A stretch of DNA of 64,000 nt from Solanum dulcamara. Lineage: Eukaryota; Streptophyta; Magnoliopsida; Solanales; Solanaceae. Below, in pieces: positions 47,159-59,090 of this stretch. The stretch covers positions 2,859,501 to 2,923,500 of the forward strand of contig NC_077240.1 of assembly GCF_947179165.1 (NCBI RefSeq), read 5' to 3'. The position numbers and the translations under genes are program-made. The notes under the pieces are model-generated. The model made no database searches, was not told the origin of the DNA, and saw nothing but the letters and a program-made list of their open reading frames with translations. Within the stretch, counting starts at the first letter, position 1; each line of letters opens with the position of its first letter.

Positions 47159-47940
47159 ATTGTCCCCGAAGCCAAAGCCTCTATGCACATCATCATACCC
47201 TCCCGAAATAGATCCGATGTGCCCATTGAAATCCCCTCCCACAAAAAGCTTCTCAGTAGGCAGTATGCTACCCACTAACTCGTCCAAATCCTCCAAAAGC
47301 ACCTCTTATCCTCCTCGCTTAAGCCCGCTTGCGGCGCATAAGCACTAATAATGTTCAACGTGATCCCTTCAACGACCACCTTAATCGACATCATCCTATC
47401 AGTGACTCTCCTAATCTCCACCACCTAATCCCTTAAATTACTATCTACTAAAATGCCTACCCCATTCCTATACTTCGATCTACTAGAGAACCAAAGCTTA
47501 TACCCGTCTACCTCCTTGGCTTTAGAATCTACCCATTTGGTCTCTTGTACACAAGCTATATTAATCTTCCTCTTCTTTAGAATCTTAATTAGCTTTATGG
47601 ATTTTCCCGTCAACATCCCAATGTTCCAAGAACCTACTCTCAGTCTAGACGCTCTTTTAACCCACTTACCCCTTCTAACCCTCGTCTCCGTCCCTGAGCG
47701 AGAACATGACCCTAGTCTACAATCATTATCCAAAGCCATGAAAATGCGTATGAACTAATAAATTATTCAAAGGTTTAAAGTCAGCAAAATGTAACTATAA
47801 TTGTATGAGCAAGGAATAGATAGGGAAAGATATGGAAACCAGAGGTACCAACTCCAGTTGAAATGAACTTGGTTGCCGTCGGAAAATACTGTTCACTCCG
47901 GAGTTACTGTACACGTTGGAGTTATTGTCCACGTCAGCTT
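47159..47940 (-). mobile_element. Second RTE copy, 5' part (endonuclease and 5' UTR)
   Basis: Continues the RTE copy interrupted at 38545. Endonuclease pieces [25 protein letters not shown] and [15 protein letters not shown] are in broken frames (start ATG at 47739). Part of the 5' UTR (AAAATACTGTTCAC blocks) resembles 26516-26580 and is lost at about 47940. No target duplication with the 35744 end was found. Confidence 0.9.
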
Positions 47941-47999
47941 GCCAAGATGCAGTTCACAACGACCTTTGGAATGTGTGGGTAGCAGATCTTGGGTTGAAC

Positions 48000-48221
48000 A
48001 AATCTTTGGGCCAAAAACCTTAAAATGATTGCATTTAATAAAGCAGTATTTCGTTGAGGAATTTCGTCGAACACCCTCAAGGCACTGTCCACGGTGCTGT
48101 GAAGCAGTGGCAGCAGCAAAAGATTCTTCGAAGACAGATCAATAACAGAGAGGGAAGGCACAAACGAAAGCCAGAAGATCTTACGAAGTGAATCTGAAGT
48201 TTTTTTTTGTTGGACAAACAC
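48000..48221 (-). pseudogene. Possible PPR-protein gene fragment next to the RTE 5' end
   Basis: The frame from 48221 contains DSALRVFDEIPQRNTALLNA, which has the look of a pentatricopeptide-repeat motif (VFDE.P.RN...NA.I). Only about one repeat is visible. The frame ends shortly after the RTE boundary near 47940, so I read it as a truncated fragment at the insertion site. One repeat is weak evidence. Confidence 0.4.
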
Positions 48222-48279
48222 AAATATCTCACAGATTGGGAAAGGGAGGAAAAAATTGATTATTAAAAAAAGTTAATCA

Positions 48280-48705
48280 CAAACAACAACAAATTCAGTA
48301 TAGTCCCCAAAACGGGGAACTTAATCCCAAAACTCCAATAGAAAATTAAGTCCGAGTCTCGAGTCGGGGTCAAGTCTCAGGGTCGCGATCGGGTCGAGGG
48401 TCAAGTTTCGGAGGCGGGATCGGGTTGAGGGGTCGAATTCCGATCCAAAAGTTGAATTCTGAATCAAATGTTGGTGTCGAGAGTCGGAGTCAAGTCAAGC
48501 TCAAGTCCCGAGTAAGGTTCGAGTCTCGGGGTCGAATTTTATAAAAGATATTTTCTAAGATGTATTTTCATTCACCAATCATACACAAGAAAATATTTTT
48601 CACTCACCAACCAAAATGAGAAAATAAGTTAGAAAACCAACTTATTTTCTAGGAAAATATTTTCCATGAAAAACATTTTCCTTCGTACCAAACACACCCT
48701 TAAAT
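48280..48705. mobile_element. Possible MITE with GAGTCG-rich repeats (member 1)
   Basis: 48340-48535 is rich in GAGTCG/GGGTCGAG-type units. The right part carries AAAATATTTTCCATG and then TACCAAACACACCCTTA. This GTGTTTGGT-type terminus, with flanking AAAATATT and GAGTCG blocks, recurs in the opposite orientation at 56568-57010. The left end and target duplication were not resolved. Confidence 0.5.
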
Positions 48706-49308
48706 TGCTCCAAGTGGCCTAGAAAATGAAATAATTATCTATATTATACTACGTAATATCAATTAGTATTATCTTAATACGAAAGAATACGTGAACGTAT
48801 GCTCTTGATCTTGGGATCAATTCCAATGGATTATGACTATTTCTCGTCTGATATATTAATATTCATTTCAATCTTTTTTTCCTTAAGTTAAACGTACCAC
48901 GAACTACTGTAATGATTTTGAATTTTCTTAATTAATCACGGCGACAAAATAATCAACTCTCAATTTGATGAATTAGACATGCATAATCATCCATAAATGT
49001 ATGTGGACATATTATGATAGGATGTCCCCAAGTGACATGTGTGTGATGAATTTCATTGTAATTTATGAGTTCCTAAAGTGATTTAACACCTTCTGCCTCT
49101 AATCGTAAGGTTGTGAGTTCGAATCATCAAGAGAGAAAAAAGTCGGAGCTCAAATGATGATTCCGAATTCAAATTTTAATGCCGAAAACTTTCAACGTAC
49201 AAATTAACTTGTACTAGCCCAAGTGAACCCCAGACATATATTTCATGTGAACATAGCCAAAAGGCCGAGACAACATTTAACAGCAGACTTAAACAGCTAC
49301 AAAGTAGC
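48706..49308. other. Intergenic, 3' of the PSMG2 gene
   Basis: Non-coding. A B-box-like TGAGTTCGAATCATC at about 49112-49126 hints at an old tRNA-derived SINE but has no clear A box or tail. The last bases before 49309 should hold the PSMG2 3' UTR. Confidence 0.4.
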
Positions 49309-52300
49309 CTAGAAAAGAGACATATCTGGTGGAGGACCATACACACTCTTCCACGACAACGGCACAGTCCAGCTTCCACCTTCATTACCTGAACTCCAGT
49401 AAAAGAGCTCATTTACTGCCTCAGAAAATTAGGATACAACATAGTTTAGATACGGATGGTAAACAGGACAGGGGGTGGGTTGACGCCGCAAAAACTTTAA
49501 CCAGCACCACATAGACCTGCATGAAAAAATCTATTCTTTTTCTCTTTTTTTTGTTATTTAAGCGTTTCAGTCAAATATGCATTTGTGATCCTTCTTTGGC
49601 CTAATAAATAGCTCTAACATCTACAAGTTTTGAATCAATCTTGTAAAAGTTACAAACACAGTACTCTTCTATATTGACCTTCATGATTCAATTTATCGGT
49701 GTTGGATTGCCATATTTTTAGTTTAGCTCAAAATGCATGAATATTCCCTCCAGCCCTAACAGTCAAAAATAACAATTAAAGAGAACTGAATTATGCTCCA
49801 AACTACATAAATTTAACAAGCAGACATTAGACAGCACTTAGTTATGTCATCCTTAATTATTTCGAGAGTACTTTAATATTTATATGTGCTAGTTGTCAGC
49901 CAGATTCAGATAGGGCCGATAGGCTAGGTCAATATTCAGCAGCTAAGCACTAGCTGACAGGATAAGACTTATTAGAATGTATTTAGGAGCAGAAGGCTAT
50001 AGTACCATTATTTTTTATCCAAGCTTCGTATAATTGGATAATATTCGAGATTTCGATAAGAGAAAGCTGATTCTTCTACCAGGAAACAGCCACTCACCTT
50101 GAGAGCTGTTAGGTCTTAGCCCCAGAGCTTTTGATACTGCATCAGCCAAATGGAAAGCATCAGGAATGTTGTCTCCCTCCGAGCAATAACACAGCAGACA
50201 AGTAACTTTCAGACCTTTGGCCTAGACCAATAAAACAATGTATTAATACACGAAACTCAATAAGGGTAGAAATGTGTACTTGACAAAAAAAATCTCAATG
50301 AATATGTGAGTTCATATAACATATTCTGCATAGCATAATTACCCCGGATGAACACAATTCCAAAACAATACCAGAAACCTGGTTATTTAGAAATGGAAGC
50401 TCATGTGCAATGTTCATGTAGCAAGAATAAGGCAGCAGGGTTTATAAACATAAGCAAATACAATTTGGAAGCAACTACAAAGTAAACATAGAATTCTATA
50501 TAATATGACAGTCACATATGAAAAATAAAATCCTTTTTCAAGAAAGATATTTGTGCATAAAGTTATCCAGGTGAACAAGTGAAAAAAACATATTACAACC
50601 TTAAAACAAGAGAACAACGCAGCATAAGGCAAACTAGCATAGTAATCCTCATCTCCCAGCTCTTCAAAAGGCAATTCCTCAACCTCCGAGGCAGTATTTT
50701 TGGCTAAATCGTCTAAATGCTTCCACATTCTCTGTGTAGGATTATACTCGGGTAATCTCTTCCAGCCCTGTTTTTCACACTGATCGTCTGTTCCATCTGA
50801 GTTGGAACTAGAAAGATAATGAATCTGCGATCCACTGGAACAGAATCTCCACAAGATCAGTTTCACAATAGAATCAAGTAACATGTTCAGGTAAAAGAAC
50901 TCAATACAGGTGGGTTTAATAAGCAACAGTAAACTTAATAACTTGAAAAGACGACAGTTTAGTAATGTTAGTCTTGACGAATAGAAGAACTCTTCACATC
51001 CAACAATCCTGCAGTAATATTTCTAGCAAAGAAGAGTCTTATTTAGTATTTACTTATTAAGTCTTTATTTTCATAGTCAACAGATGTTATTTGTGTCAGC
51101 AAAGTATAGAGACTAACAGACATCTTTTACTACACTGCATGGTGTCAGCTGGCATTTAGAACATGTTCATCTTCCTTTGTGGACTTAGTTGGGTGATGCC
51201 AGGGAGTATCAAGGATGCATATGTGAGCTAGAGCACTTGGAAAGTTGGGAACACCCCCAAGAAACTCTGGAGAAGGATTCCTACTTAAATTTTTTGGTGT
51301 GTTAGAATGGAAGGAACAAAAGATGTTTTAATGGTTTCTCATCTCCTAGCCTCTCCCTCAAAGCTAAATGTCTATTAAAGTTGTATAGTTGGAGCACCTT
51401 ATCCCCTGTAGATTCACCTGACACCTTTCTGGATTCTGTCAACTCCCCTTCTTTAGCATAGGCCTCAGTGTATGGAGTTGTAAAATCTTTTCGTATTTCG
51501 TATCTTTTGTAATAGCTTGTCCTCTCTGCAACTCTTTGATTTCCATTAATGAATTATTTACTTCATCAAAAAAAAAACCTAAGTCCCTATTTTCAGTATT
51601 GGTCAAGAATCAAGATGTAAGAAGCTAAAACTCCCCCAACAGGAACAGTCTGCAATTCACAAGATAAGTAGAAAGTGGAATCATAGAGTTTCTATCATTG
51701 AAGCACATAAAGAAAACAGAAAAATATGTTCAAATAAGAAGCTCTTATGTTGATACCTTGACATATCAATGCTCTGCCAACGCCCAAACTCCAAGCTAGA
51801 GAGCAAAATAACATGCTTCTTCCCGTTGGCAGCAGCAAAATTTGCCAAGTTCCTAGCAAATTCAACCATCATGCCCTGTTGGGTAAGCGATTAGAACTAA
51901 ACAACCACATACAAGCAAAAGGCTTAATGTGATGCATTGCAATAAGAAGTTCGGTTAAAGTTATATAGACTAGCAATGTAAAGAATTTTCACATTATCAA
52001 TGTAGTTTATCCAGTATAGTAGTTTGCATACCAAATTTCTGATTATTCACGCTTACTATTAACAACTAGCTATAGTTGCTTTTAAACACCCGATAGTATA
52101 AAAAGATGTTATACCATCACCGTACATAACAAGTCAAGCAACAATGATACCCGTTGAGAATAAAGAAAGAATGATTACCTTAACAACCGGAGACCTCTGT
52201 TGTACGAGAGTCAATGCATCAGGAGATGATTCATATACTGCCAAGAACCAAAATTAGAATCGTGAAGTTCTAAAATATATAAGGCTCTTTCCATTTTGTG

Positions 52301-52875
52301 AAGTTATAAAATATCCAACCATTCCATTAACATTGCTTTTCTATAAGATTTTCAAGAATTCAAATCCACTTATCAATTACAAGTTAACTTTAAATACGTC
52401 ACTACTTCTTTAATATTTTCTTCACTGTTCCTCAATATCGTGTCTAGTATAAAATGAAACAAATTAAGTAATCCTCAGTTTCAATTTGTTTGTCTAGTTT
52501 TTAGTTGGAATTAAAGTAGGACAAACAAATTAAAACGGAGTGAGTAATAAGTAATTCAATGATACCTTCGAGAGGAAGAGCGAGTTCACCAGGTGGAGAA
52601 GGCCAATAAGCATCATTCCCAACGCATGGTAGGACATTTGAATCGTCAAAGTATCCAATTCTCTCCGCTTTCAAAGAAGCTACTAGAAGATCCACCGCTA
52701 ATTGTCCTACATTCCCTATGGACAGTGCCGGCTACAGTGAAAAAAGATCGAAAAAGAAATTAAATGACCAAAAACAGTAGAAGAATCAGTAAAGAACAAA
52801 ACCCTAGAAACAAACCAGAATCAACGTGGAATTATCCGAGCTCAAATTATTTCCTTCCTCAGCATAAAACTCCAT
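49309..52875 (-). CDS. PSMG2: Proteasome assembly chaperone 2 (seven exons, 280 aa)
   Basis: Exons on the minus strand: 52875-52816, 52731-52566, 52237-52179, 51875-51757, 50834-50600, 50221-50098 and 49388-49309. All introns are GT-AG, and the joined length is 843 bases (280 codons plus TAG), all phases fitting. The protein starts MEFYAEEGNNLSSD. It contains AVDLLVASLKAERIGYFDD, the PAC2-family core SPPGELALPLEVYESS and QQRSPVVKGMMVEFARNL, then KKHVILLSSLEFGRWQSIDM, an acidic EVEELPFEELGDEDYYASLP, and LLCYCSEGDNIPDAFHLADA. It ends VYGPPPDMSLF. Family knowledge: it pairs with chaperone 1 (PSMG1/PBAC1) to build the alpha ring of the 20S proteasome in the cytosol or nucleus. It appears intact. 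Intron 4 holds a LINE fragment in the opposite orientation. The stop is TAG at 49311-49309. Confidence 0.95.
49389..50097 (-). other. PSMG2 intron 6 with a block shared with 62207-62293
   Basis: The block at about 49843-49895 (TATGTCATCCTTAATTATTT, then AGAGTACTT, then TATGTGCTAG) is nearly repeated at 62207-62283 in the same plus-strand orientation. This suggests a short duplicated or transposed segment; its origin is unknown. Confidence 0.6.
51110..51580 (+). mobile_element. L1-type LINE 3' fragment in PSMG2 intron 4 (antisense to the gene)
   Basis: Plus-strand translation in pieces gives WVMPGSIKDAY, then STWKVGNTPKKLWRRIP, then MEGTKDVLMV and LLASPSKLN. This is the end of the LINE ORF2 zinc-binding region with several stops. 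A 3' UTR and an A tract (ATCAAAAAAAAAA) end near 51580. It lies entirely within the intron, so splicing should remove it. Confidence 0.75.
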
Positions 52876-52998
52876 TAATTGACTGTTGAATTATTAGCGT
52901 ACTGATTCGGCGTTGGCCAAGTTCTTGAAGGACAAGAAATGCAAGCTTCTTTTGAATCTTCTTCTTTCTTGGGAGTTGAGCCGGCCTCTCTCGTTTTA

Positions 52999-53036
52999 GG
53001 CCCATTTTACTTAAATAGGCCACTTTATTATGGGCC
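52999..53036 (-). promoter_or_regulatory. Site II elements upstream of PSMG2
   Basis: GGCCCA at 52999-53004 (TGGGCC on the gene strand) and TGGGCC at 53031-53036 lie about 125-160 bases upstream of the ATG at 52875. Paired TGGGCY site II motifs, bound by TCP factors, are common in promoters of plant housekeeping and growth-linked genes, which fits a proteasome factor. Motif evidence only. Confidence 0.5.
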
Positions 53037-53039
53037 TGG

Positions 53040-54235
53040 GAGGATTGGACCAAAGTTTCATTGTTCTGATAGTTACTCACTTTATTACCTAAATAAATGT
53101 ATGAAGAATTATTTAATTAATCAAGAATAACTTTAAACTAGTTGGGATGGATTATAAAAGATATTTGGTTTCATTTAGAGTAATTTAATTCCACTATTAA
53201 TTAATTTTCACTTTGAATCTAACATTTATCCTAACACACTGAATACGACGTGTATTTATATGTATACTGGTTAACTGATAGATTTTGGACAAGTTTCTTT
53301 ACAAAGGAAACTTAGTTAAAATTTTAAGAAAATGACAGAGTTAGGCCTACAGTAAGTGATAGTCTTCATTCGAGGATGAATAATTCCAAGGAAGGATAAT
53401 GCAACACTCCATAACTATTAGTACATGTGTTACTGAGTTAACATCGACAAATTAAAACAGGAATACAATCTCTAACCAAATAATAGAGAAGACGAATAGC
53501 AAATATTTGAACTTTCAACTAATTTTTTTTTACTCTTTTCATTGATGTATTTATTTTTGTGTGTGTAAAACTCACATATTACAACTTTGCAGTCCTAGTA
53601 ATTGTAAACTTGTCACTTTTTTGGAAATTAAATTATTACAAGTGAAATTTTGCCCAGGAATTTTATTTGTGAAATCTTAAATATCATGATAGTATCTATT
53701 TTTCAAAACACAAGATCGACTAGTGGTAATATTTTATTATATATATTTTTTGATTTTATTGTATTTATTCCTAACTAAATCTGTATGAAATTCAAAGATA
53801 TTAATACAGTTTCAGATGAACTCTGGCCCCATTGATTGAAATAATGGACTATTTGCAGTGTAAACCAATTATTAGTACTATTATTTTGTAGGGATTATAC
53901 AAATCTCATAGTGTTAAGAGTTAATTACATTATATTTCTATTCTTTCCAAATTACAAAAATTTCTTAAATTTGGTGGAATCCAGATACATCCCAAAATGT
54001 CCCGATACATTGTGTCTCGATTTCGGATACATCTTTCAATGTATCGATACATTGCGTCTCGATTTCGAATATATCACTCAACGTCCCGATACATCACATA
54101 AGTGATGTATCCGAGAATAGGAGAGAGTAGAAATTTTATAATTTTTTCAAATAAATTCTTTTAAAAAAATATGATAAAATAAGTTGGGTATTTAAATAAT
54201 TTTCCAATGATGTTTGGCTTACTTAGAGGGTGAAA
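53040..54235. other. Intergenic sequence, with a 42-base minisatellite
   Basis: No gene. At 54001-54084 a 42-base unit (core CGATACATTG then GTCTCGATTTCG) is repeated twice, with a partial third copy to about 54096. The rest is AT-rich. Confidence 0.55.
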
Positions 54236-54239
54236 ACAT

Positions 54240-56480
54240 ATATAAAAATCAAACACTTTGCTGTTGAGATAATTAACATTGAAGCCACCTCAATAGTTGA
54301 TTTGATAGTTGTGGTTTATTCAACATCAATTATCCAGATATTAATTCTCCATGCACATGACAGATAAAACTTAACTAAATAGCATTATCAATAAGGAGTT
54401 TAGTAATGTATGCTTAATTTGGATTCCTTTCATGATTAACTTCAATCTAGAGCCATCAACAATGGTTGTGGTGGAGTGGTACGTACTCCTTCATCCTTTA
54501 TCAAGAGGTCTTGGGTTTGAGTTTTCTGTGTATGGAGTCGCCTTTGTTATTAGGCAGCGCTTTAGCCCCCAATGTAGGACTTTCTGACGCGAATTCGGAT
54601 TTAATCGAACTCCAATATAGGTACCGACACCGAGTAAAAAAACAAAAAACTTCAATCTAGAACCGCGCATCCAATTAAATATAAGTAACAACAATTTAAA
54701 CGTTAATTCCAACAAATTTTAATCAACCTTGACGTATGATTCAGGTCAAAATTAATGAGGCCCCAATAAAGGACCATTTTGCCTTCTTTTGATTTAGCTT
54801 CTTTCTTTGATTAGAAATCTATACCTAAGTATCATTTGGACAGCACTAGCATCTCCTTATCCTGAATTTTGTGCATTCCCACCAATATTATTGGATCATA
54901 CATGTTATCAGCAGCTTTTTGTCATATTTCAATTTAATCTTTTATATTCACTTACAATGTAAATAAAATTTTGGATCATTATTTATAGTTTTACAACTTA
55001 CATTTTTCTTTTAAAGTTACTAATTTCATAGGTTAAACTTACACTTGTAGAATAAAAAATTTCCACACAACTGATACTCATTGTATTAGGCTTCTCTTTG
55101 TCTCACAAAAAAGTAGACCAAAATCTTATATTTTAGGTCGACAAACTTTTATTCACTTTTCTGTTGTGAAACAAAAAAAATTAAGTCTCATACAGATAGT
55201 GTCACTAGTGTGGAATTTTTCATGTTATTGAGATATAATATAATTAAAGTGTGCATATCTAATAGCAAAAGTCAGACACTTCAATTAGCAAAAGTATAAC
55301 AGACAAAGGTCATGAAACCACGTACATACTGAAATAATATTCAGTTAAATCATTAAAGATATGCTCTTTCTAACCACATTGAGAAATTAGGGCACCTATG
55401 AAGAGATATGGAGAATTTGAAATATCTTCAATTGTGGTATATACCATGTTTACGAATCCACGATTGGAAATAAGGAGTTAGCAATTTTAGAGATAAAATA
55501 ATTAACTTATGGTTTCTTCTTTGATTTTTGACCAACTTATTATTGTAATAGAGTTGGTGATGCAGAAATGCAAGATCGATCTGAACCAAATGCTATGAAT
55601 TGTATAGCTAGTGGAAGTTGATGTATACTACTTATAAATTAAACCACATGTAGTGGACACTGATAGTTACGTTACGTTACTGCGCCATGCATGCCTCAAC
55701 TTGAATCATTATTCCTATTGCCACTCAAAAGACATAAAATGTCTTTCTTCTTCTATAATTTCATTCCAGAATATTCTTGAATCATCCATTTATAATCAAA
55801 ATTATTTTATCTTAAGATAGTTTCAAAAGTGAAAATTGTCCAAATCACATTAAAGAGATTACACATACTAACTGATCAAGTTATCGAAAGAAATAATAAT
55901 CAACACAAAATGCATTCAACCAACATTAAGATTTAGACAGAAGTCCCTTAAAAAAATTAAACTAGTAAATATCCAACAAAACGGCGTTAACAACAATATA
56001 TATCCAACTACCTGATTTTCATCTCTTGCTTATTAATTAGGTTAACTCTATTCAGATACTTTGTTTAGTTTATAATTAAATTGTTAATTATGTGTTGCCT
56101 CTGGAATGCCAGCATCTAATTTTTTAAATTAAAAGTTTAGTCGGACGTAGATTTGGATGACATAATTTCCCTTTGTTCAATTGCCAATTACAATCTAATA
56201 AGCAGCTAGAGTTGAATATAATTATGTTTGATTTAGGCTTTTAATTAATTAGGTGGAATTAATTACTCGTCTCCTATGCTAGACACAATTAATTATACGT
56301 AGAGCTGCGTGGCAGCATCTAAATGATCACACATAGAAGATTTTGTCGATACTATTATTATTAGTTAGGTTTAAAATAAGGCTAGCTCCTATTAATAGAT
56401 AATAAAGTGAACATTTCATTTGCCATCCTTCTTTTATTTAAAAAAGAATTATTATTTTACCCTTTTGACCTTAATTAATT
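54240..56480. repeat. Non-coding ~3-kb array, unit A
   Basis: Diverged copy of 57090-60120 in the same orientation. Shared landmarks: AAGCCACCTCAATAGTTGAT (54284 and 57118), TAATGAGGCCCCAATAAA (54753 and 57372), AACAAAACGGCGTT (55976 and 59446), and GTGGCAGCATCTA (56310 and 59937). A SINE (54455-54647) is unique to this unit. There is no open frame of note in either unit. Confidence 0.8.
54438..54664 (+). mobile_element. Au-like tRNA-derived SINE with 17-bp target duplication
   Basis: Flanking copies AACTTCAATCTAGAGCC (54438-54454) and AACTTCAATCTAGAACC (54648-54664) differ at one base. The body (54455-54647) starts with a tRNA-like head (GGTGGAGTGG A-box region and GGTCTTGGGTTTGAG B-box region). 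It carries the Au-type 3' half (AATGTAGGACTTTCTGACGC, CGAACTCCAATATAGGTACC). It ends in an A-rich tail. Confidence 0.9.
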
Positions 56481-56567
56481 ATGAAGGAAGTACAATGAAT
56501 GTCAAAGATTACGGAATCCCAATATCCAGAAATACTGAATATATACAATATCAAACCAAATTAAGAA

Positions 56568-57010
56568 GGTGTGTTTAGTTGGAAAATTAATGTTTTCAAA
56601 GAAATATTTTTTCGGGAAATTAAGTAGTTTTTCTTTCTTATTTTTTTGGTATTGGTTAGTAAGAATAAAATATTATTCCTAAAATATATGGGTATATAAG
56701 AAAATATTATGACACTGAACCTGAAAATATTATAATTGGGATAAGAACTATAATCGGGAGTTGGGTCATCAGTCGGAGTTGAGAGTCGAGTCTCGAGTTG
56801 TCAGGGTCGATGTAGATCGTGAGTGGTGTCCTGAGACAAGGTCAAATCTAAGGTCTCGAGTCAGGTGAAGTGGTGAACATGAGGTTGAAAGACAATTTTT
56901 GAAAAAAAGTTTCCTTACTTTATTTAGAAAAATCATTTTTTAAAATTTTTTAAAAAATAAGTCCATCTGAAAAATACTTTTCAAATCATTTAAGTTATCC
57001 AAATATGAGC
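56568..57010. mobile_element. Possible MITE with GAGTCG-rich repeats (member 2)
   Basis: Opposite orientation to the member at 48280-48705. It starts AAGGTGTGTTTAGTTGGAAA, then has AAAATATTATTCC-type blocks, then a GAGTCG/TCGAGTC-rich tract (56760-56870), then AAAATACTTTTCAAATC. It lies between units A and B of the array. The exact ends are unresolved. Confidence 0.5.
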
Positions 57011-57460
57011 AAATTGAAAAACATTCGTTTGTATAAAAAAAAAATCCCTAATACTCAAAGGATATTAACACTCAAACTGGACCAACGTTTCAGTTTGCTG
57101 CTGAGATAAAAAACATTGAAGCCACCTCAATAGTTGATTTGATAGCTGTGGTTTGTTCAACATTATCCAGATATGACATGACAGATCAAATTTAAAGAGA
57201 ATTATCAATAAGGAATTACTAAAAATGTATATATGCTTAATAAGGATTTCTTTCATAATTAACATTAATCTAGAGCCACATCAAAAATATAAGTAACAAC
57301 AAAGGGCAATTTTGCCTGCTTTTGGTTATCTATTATCAATAGGAATTTTGACGTATGATTCAGGTCAAAATTAATGAGGCCCCAATAAATTAAAGGGCGG
57401 CCATTTTGCCTGCTTTTGATTAGCTTCTTTCTTGATTAGAAATTCATTCCAGCAGTAATA

Positions 57461-57975
57461 CTGCTAAGTAAGGAATGTCAAAATGGGCGGATTGGATTAA
57501 AATCGAGAATGTTAAAATGTGTTGAAATAAAAATTAAATTGAGTTATGACCCGTCTTGGGCTCAAATGGGTTGGGTTCAAATGAGCTAAAATTCGGGTTG
57601 GGTCATGATCCGTCCAATTTGATCCGTTAATATCAATAATTTTAACATATTATTATTTATTTTTTATAACAACAATTTGAATTTGAATTCAAGAAAATAA
57701 AAATAAAAGGTTACAAATTGATAGATAAACCCTAGAAGATATAAAATAGATAGTAATTCGTATCTTTAATATGAAAACATACATTATATCAATGCAAATA
57801 AAGAGTCTTAAAATGGATTGAAATTAGAGATTAAATTGCGCTCAATTGAAAATTATTTTAAATTGGATTAAGACTTGATTGGGATGATATTAATCCAATT
57901 CAAATTATCTTGGACCCAACACATAAAAATTTGGACGGATTATCTATAATTGGACTTGAGACCCCTACTGCTAAG
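57461..57975. mobile_element. hAT-type MITE (499 bp) with 8-bp target duplication
   Basis: CTGCTAAG flanks both sides (57461-57468 and 57968-57975). The element 57469-57967 has imperfect terminal inverted repeats, TAAGGAATGTCAA at the left and TAGGGGTCTCAA when the right end is reversed. The interior is rich in GGGTTGGGTT/GACCCGTC motifs. The empty site is preserved in unit A near 54832 (ACCTAAGTATCATT). Confidence 0.88.
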
Positions 57976-58994
57976 TATCATTATTTTGGACAGCATTAGC
58001 ATCTCGTTATCTTGAATATTGTGCATTTTCCACCAATATTTTATCAGCTGCTTTTCACAATTTCTAAATGTACATGCTGACAATATGTAAACAAATTTTT
58101 GGATATATATATATATATATATAATTTAATTAATTAACATGTTTTTAGAAGTTTACTTACATCATTCTTTTGAGTTGCAAAATTCCATCTATTTCACACA
58201 GGTTAAACATAGACCAATAGACGCTGATGAAAATTATTTATGTTATACACATCAATAATATAAACAAAATTCATACTATCAATATATATAGTTTAAATAT
58301 TTGATATTTTGTTCTCCCTAGCGTCTAGTGATGTGTCTTTCTCAAGTATTCGCTGTTTCTTTTCAAGTGGGGATCATGATTTTGGATATTATTCTAAAAA
58401 CCCTCTGATTTGATAATAAGAGGATCCCATGCATCGTATATTACCAGAAAAAAATGGACACCTAGCAAGAGATCGATCTAGACAATTTCAAATATCTTAT
58501 TCAATCAGTGTATGCAAAATTGTGGTATATCTAATCTAACTTTGATAGGGTTATGTATGGGGATAATTAACGAATTGGCAATTTTATTCTTTTCAAAGAT
58601 AATAACATAACAAGAAAAAGCAAGAATAAATGATTGTCTTTTTAATATGAATATATGATGGATATGTGTTCTTCATTGTCCCTTTCTAGAAGTAGGAATA
58701 TTAGTGTACTTTGGTTTCTAGTTCTTGGTTTTTACTTTGATTTTAGACTAACTCATAATTACAGTAACGTTGGAGAAAGATATTACAGTGGAATGTGATA
58801 CTTTATATACTTATATTATTAATGTCCACATATAGTGAGCAGTGATAGTTACTGCATGCATGCATGCTATATATTTCCACTTAAAAGAATTATTCTCAAC
58901 GCAGAGTATTTCTTCTTCAATAATTTCATTCCAGAATTTTCTTGAATCATCCATGTATAATTAAAATTGTTTTTCCTATTTCTTTTATGATTTC

Positions 58995-59090
58995 ATGCCG
59001 AGTCGGGGATCTTAATAGCTTAATAGGCGGGTTGCCTAAACTTTCAATCTTGTTAATGAGAGTTCGATTCTCCACTTTGTCCTTTTTTTT
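58995..59090 (+). repeat. tRNA-derived SINE-like insert in unit B
   Basis: TTAATAGCTTAATAGGCGG resembles an A box and GAGAGTTCGATTCTCC a B box, followed by an A-rich end. It interrupts homology with unit A (after CCATGTATAATTAAAATTG), which supports an insertion. No target duplication was identified. Confidence 0.6.

Noticed and set aside
52859..53130. Open frames on both strands upstream of PSMG2
   Set aside because: They overlap the PSMG2 start and promoter region out of frame and show no similarity to a protein family.
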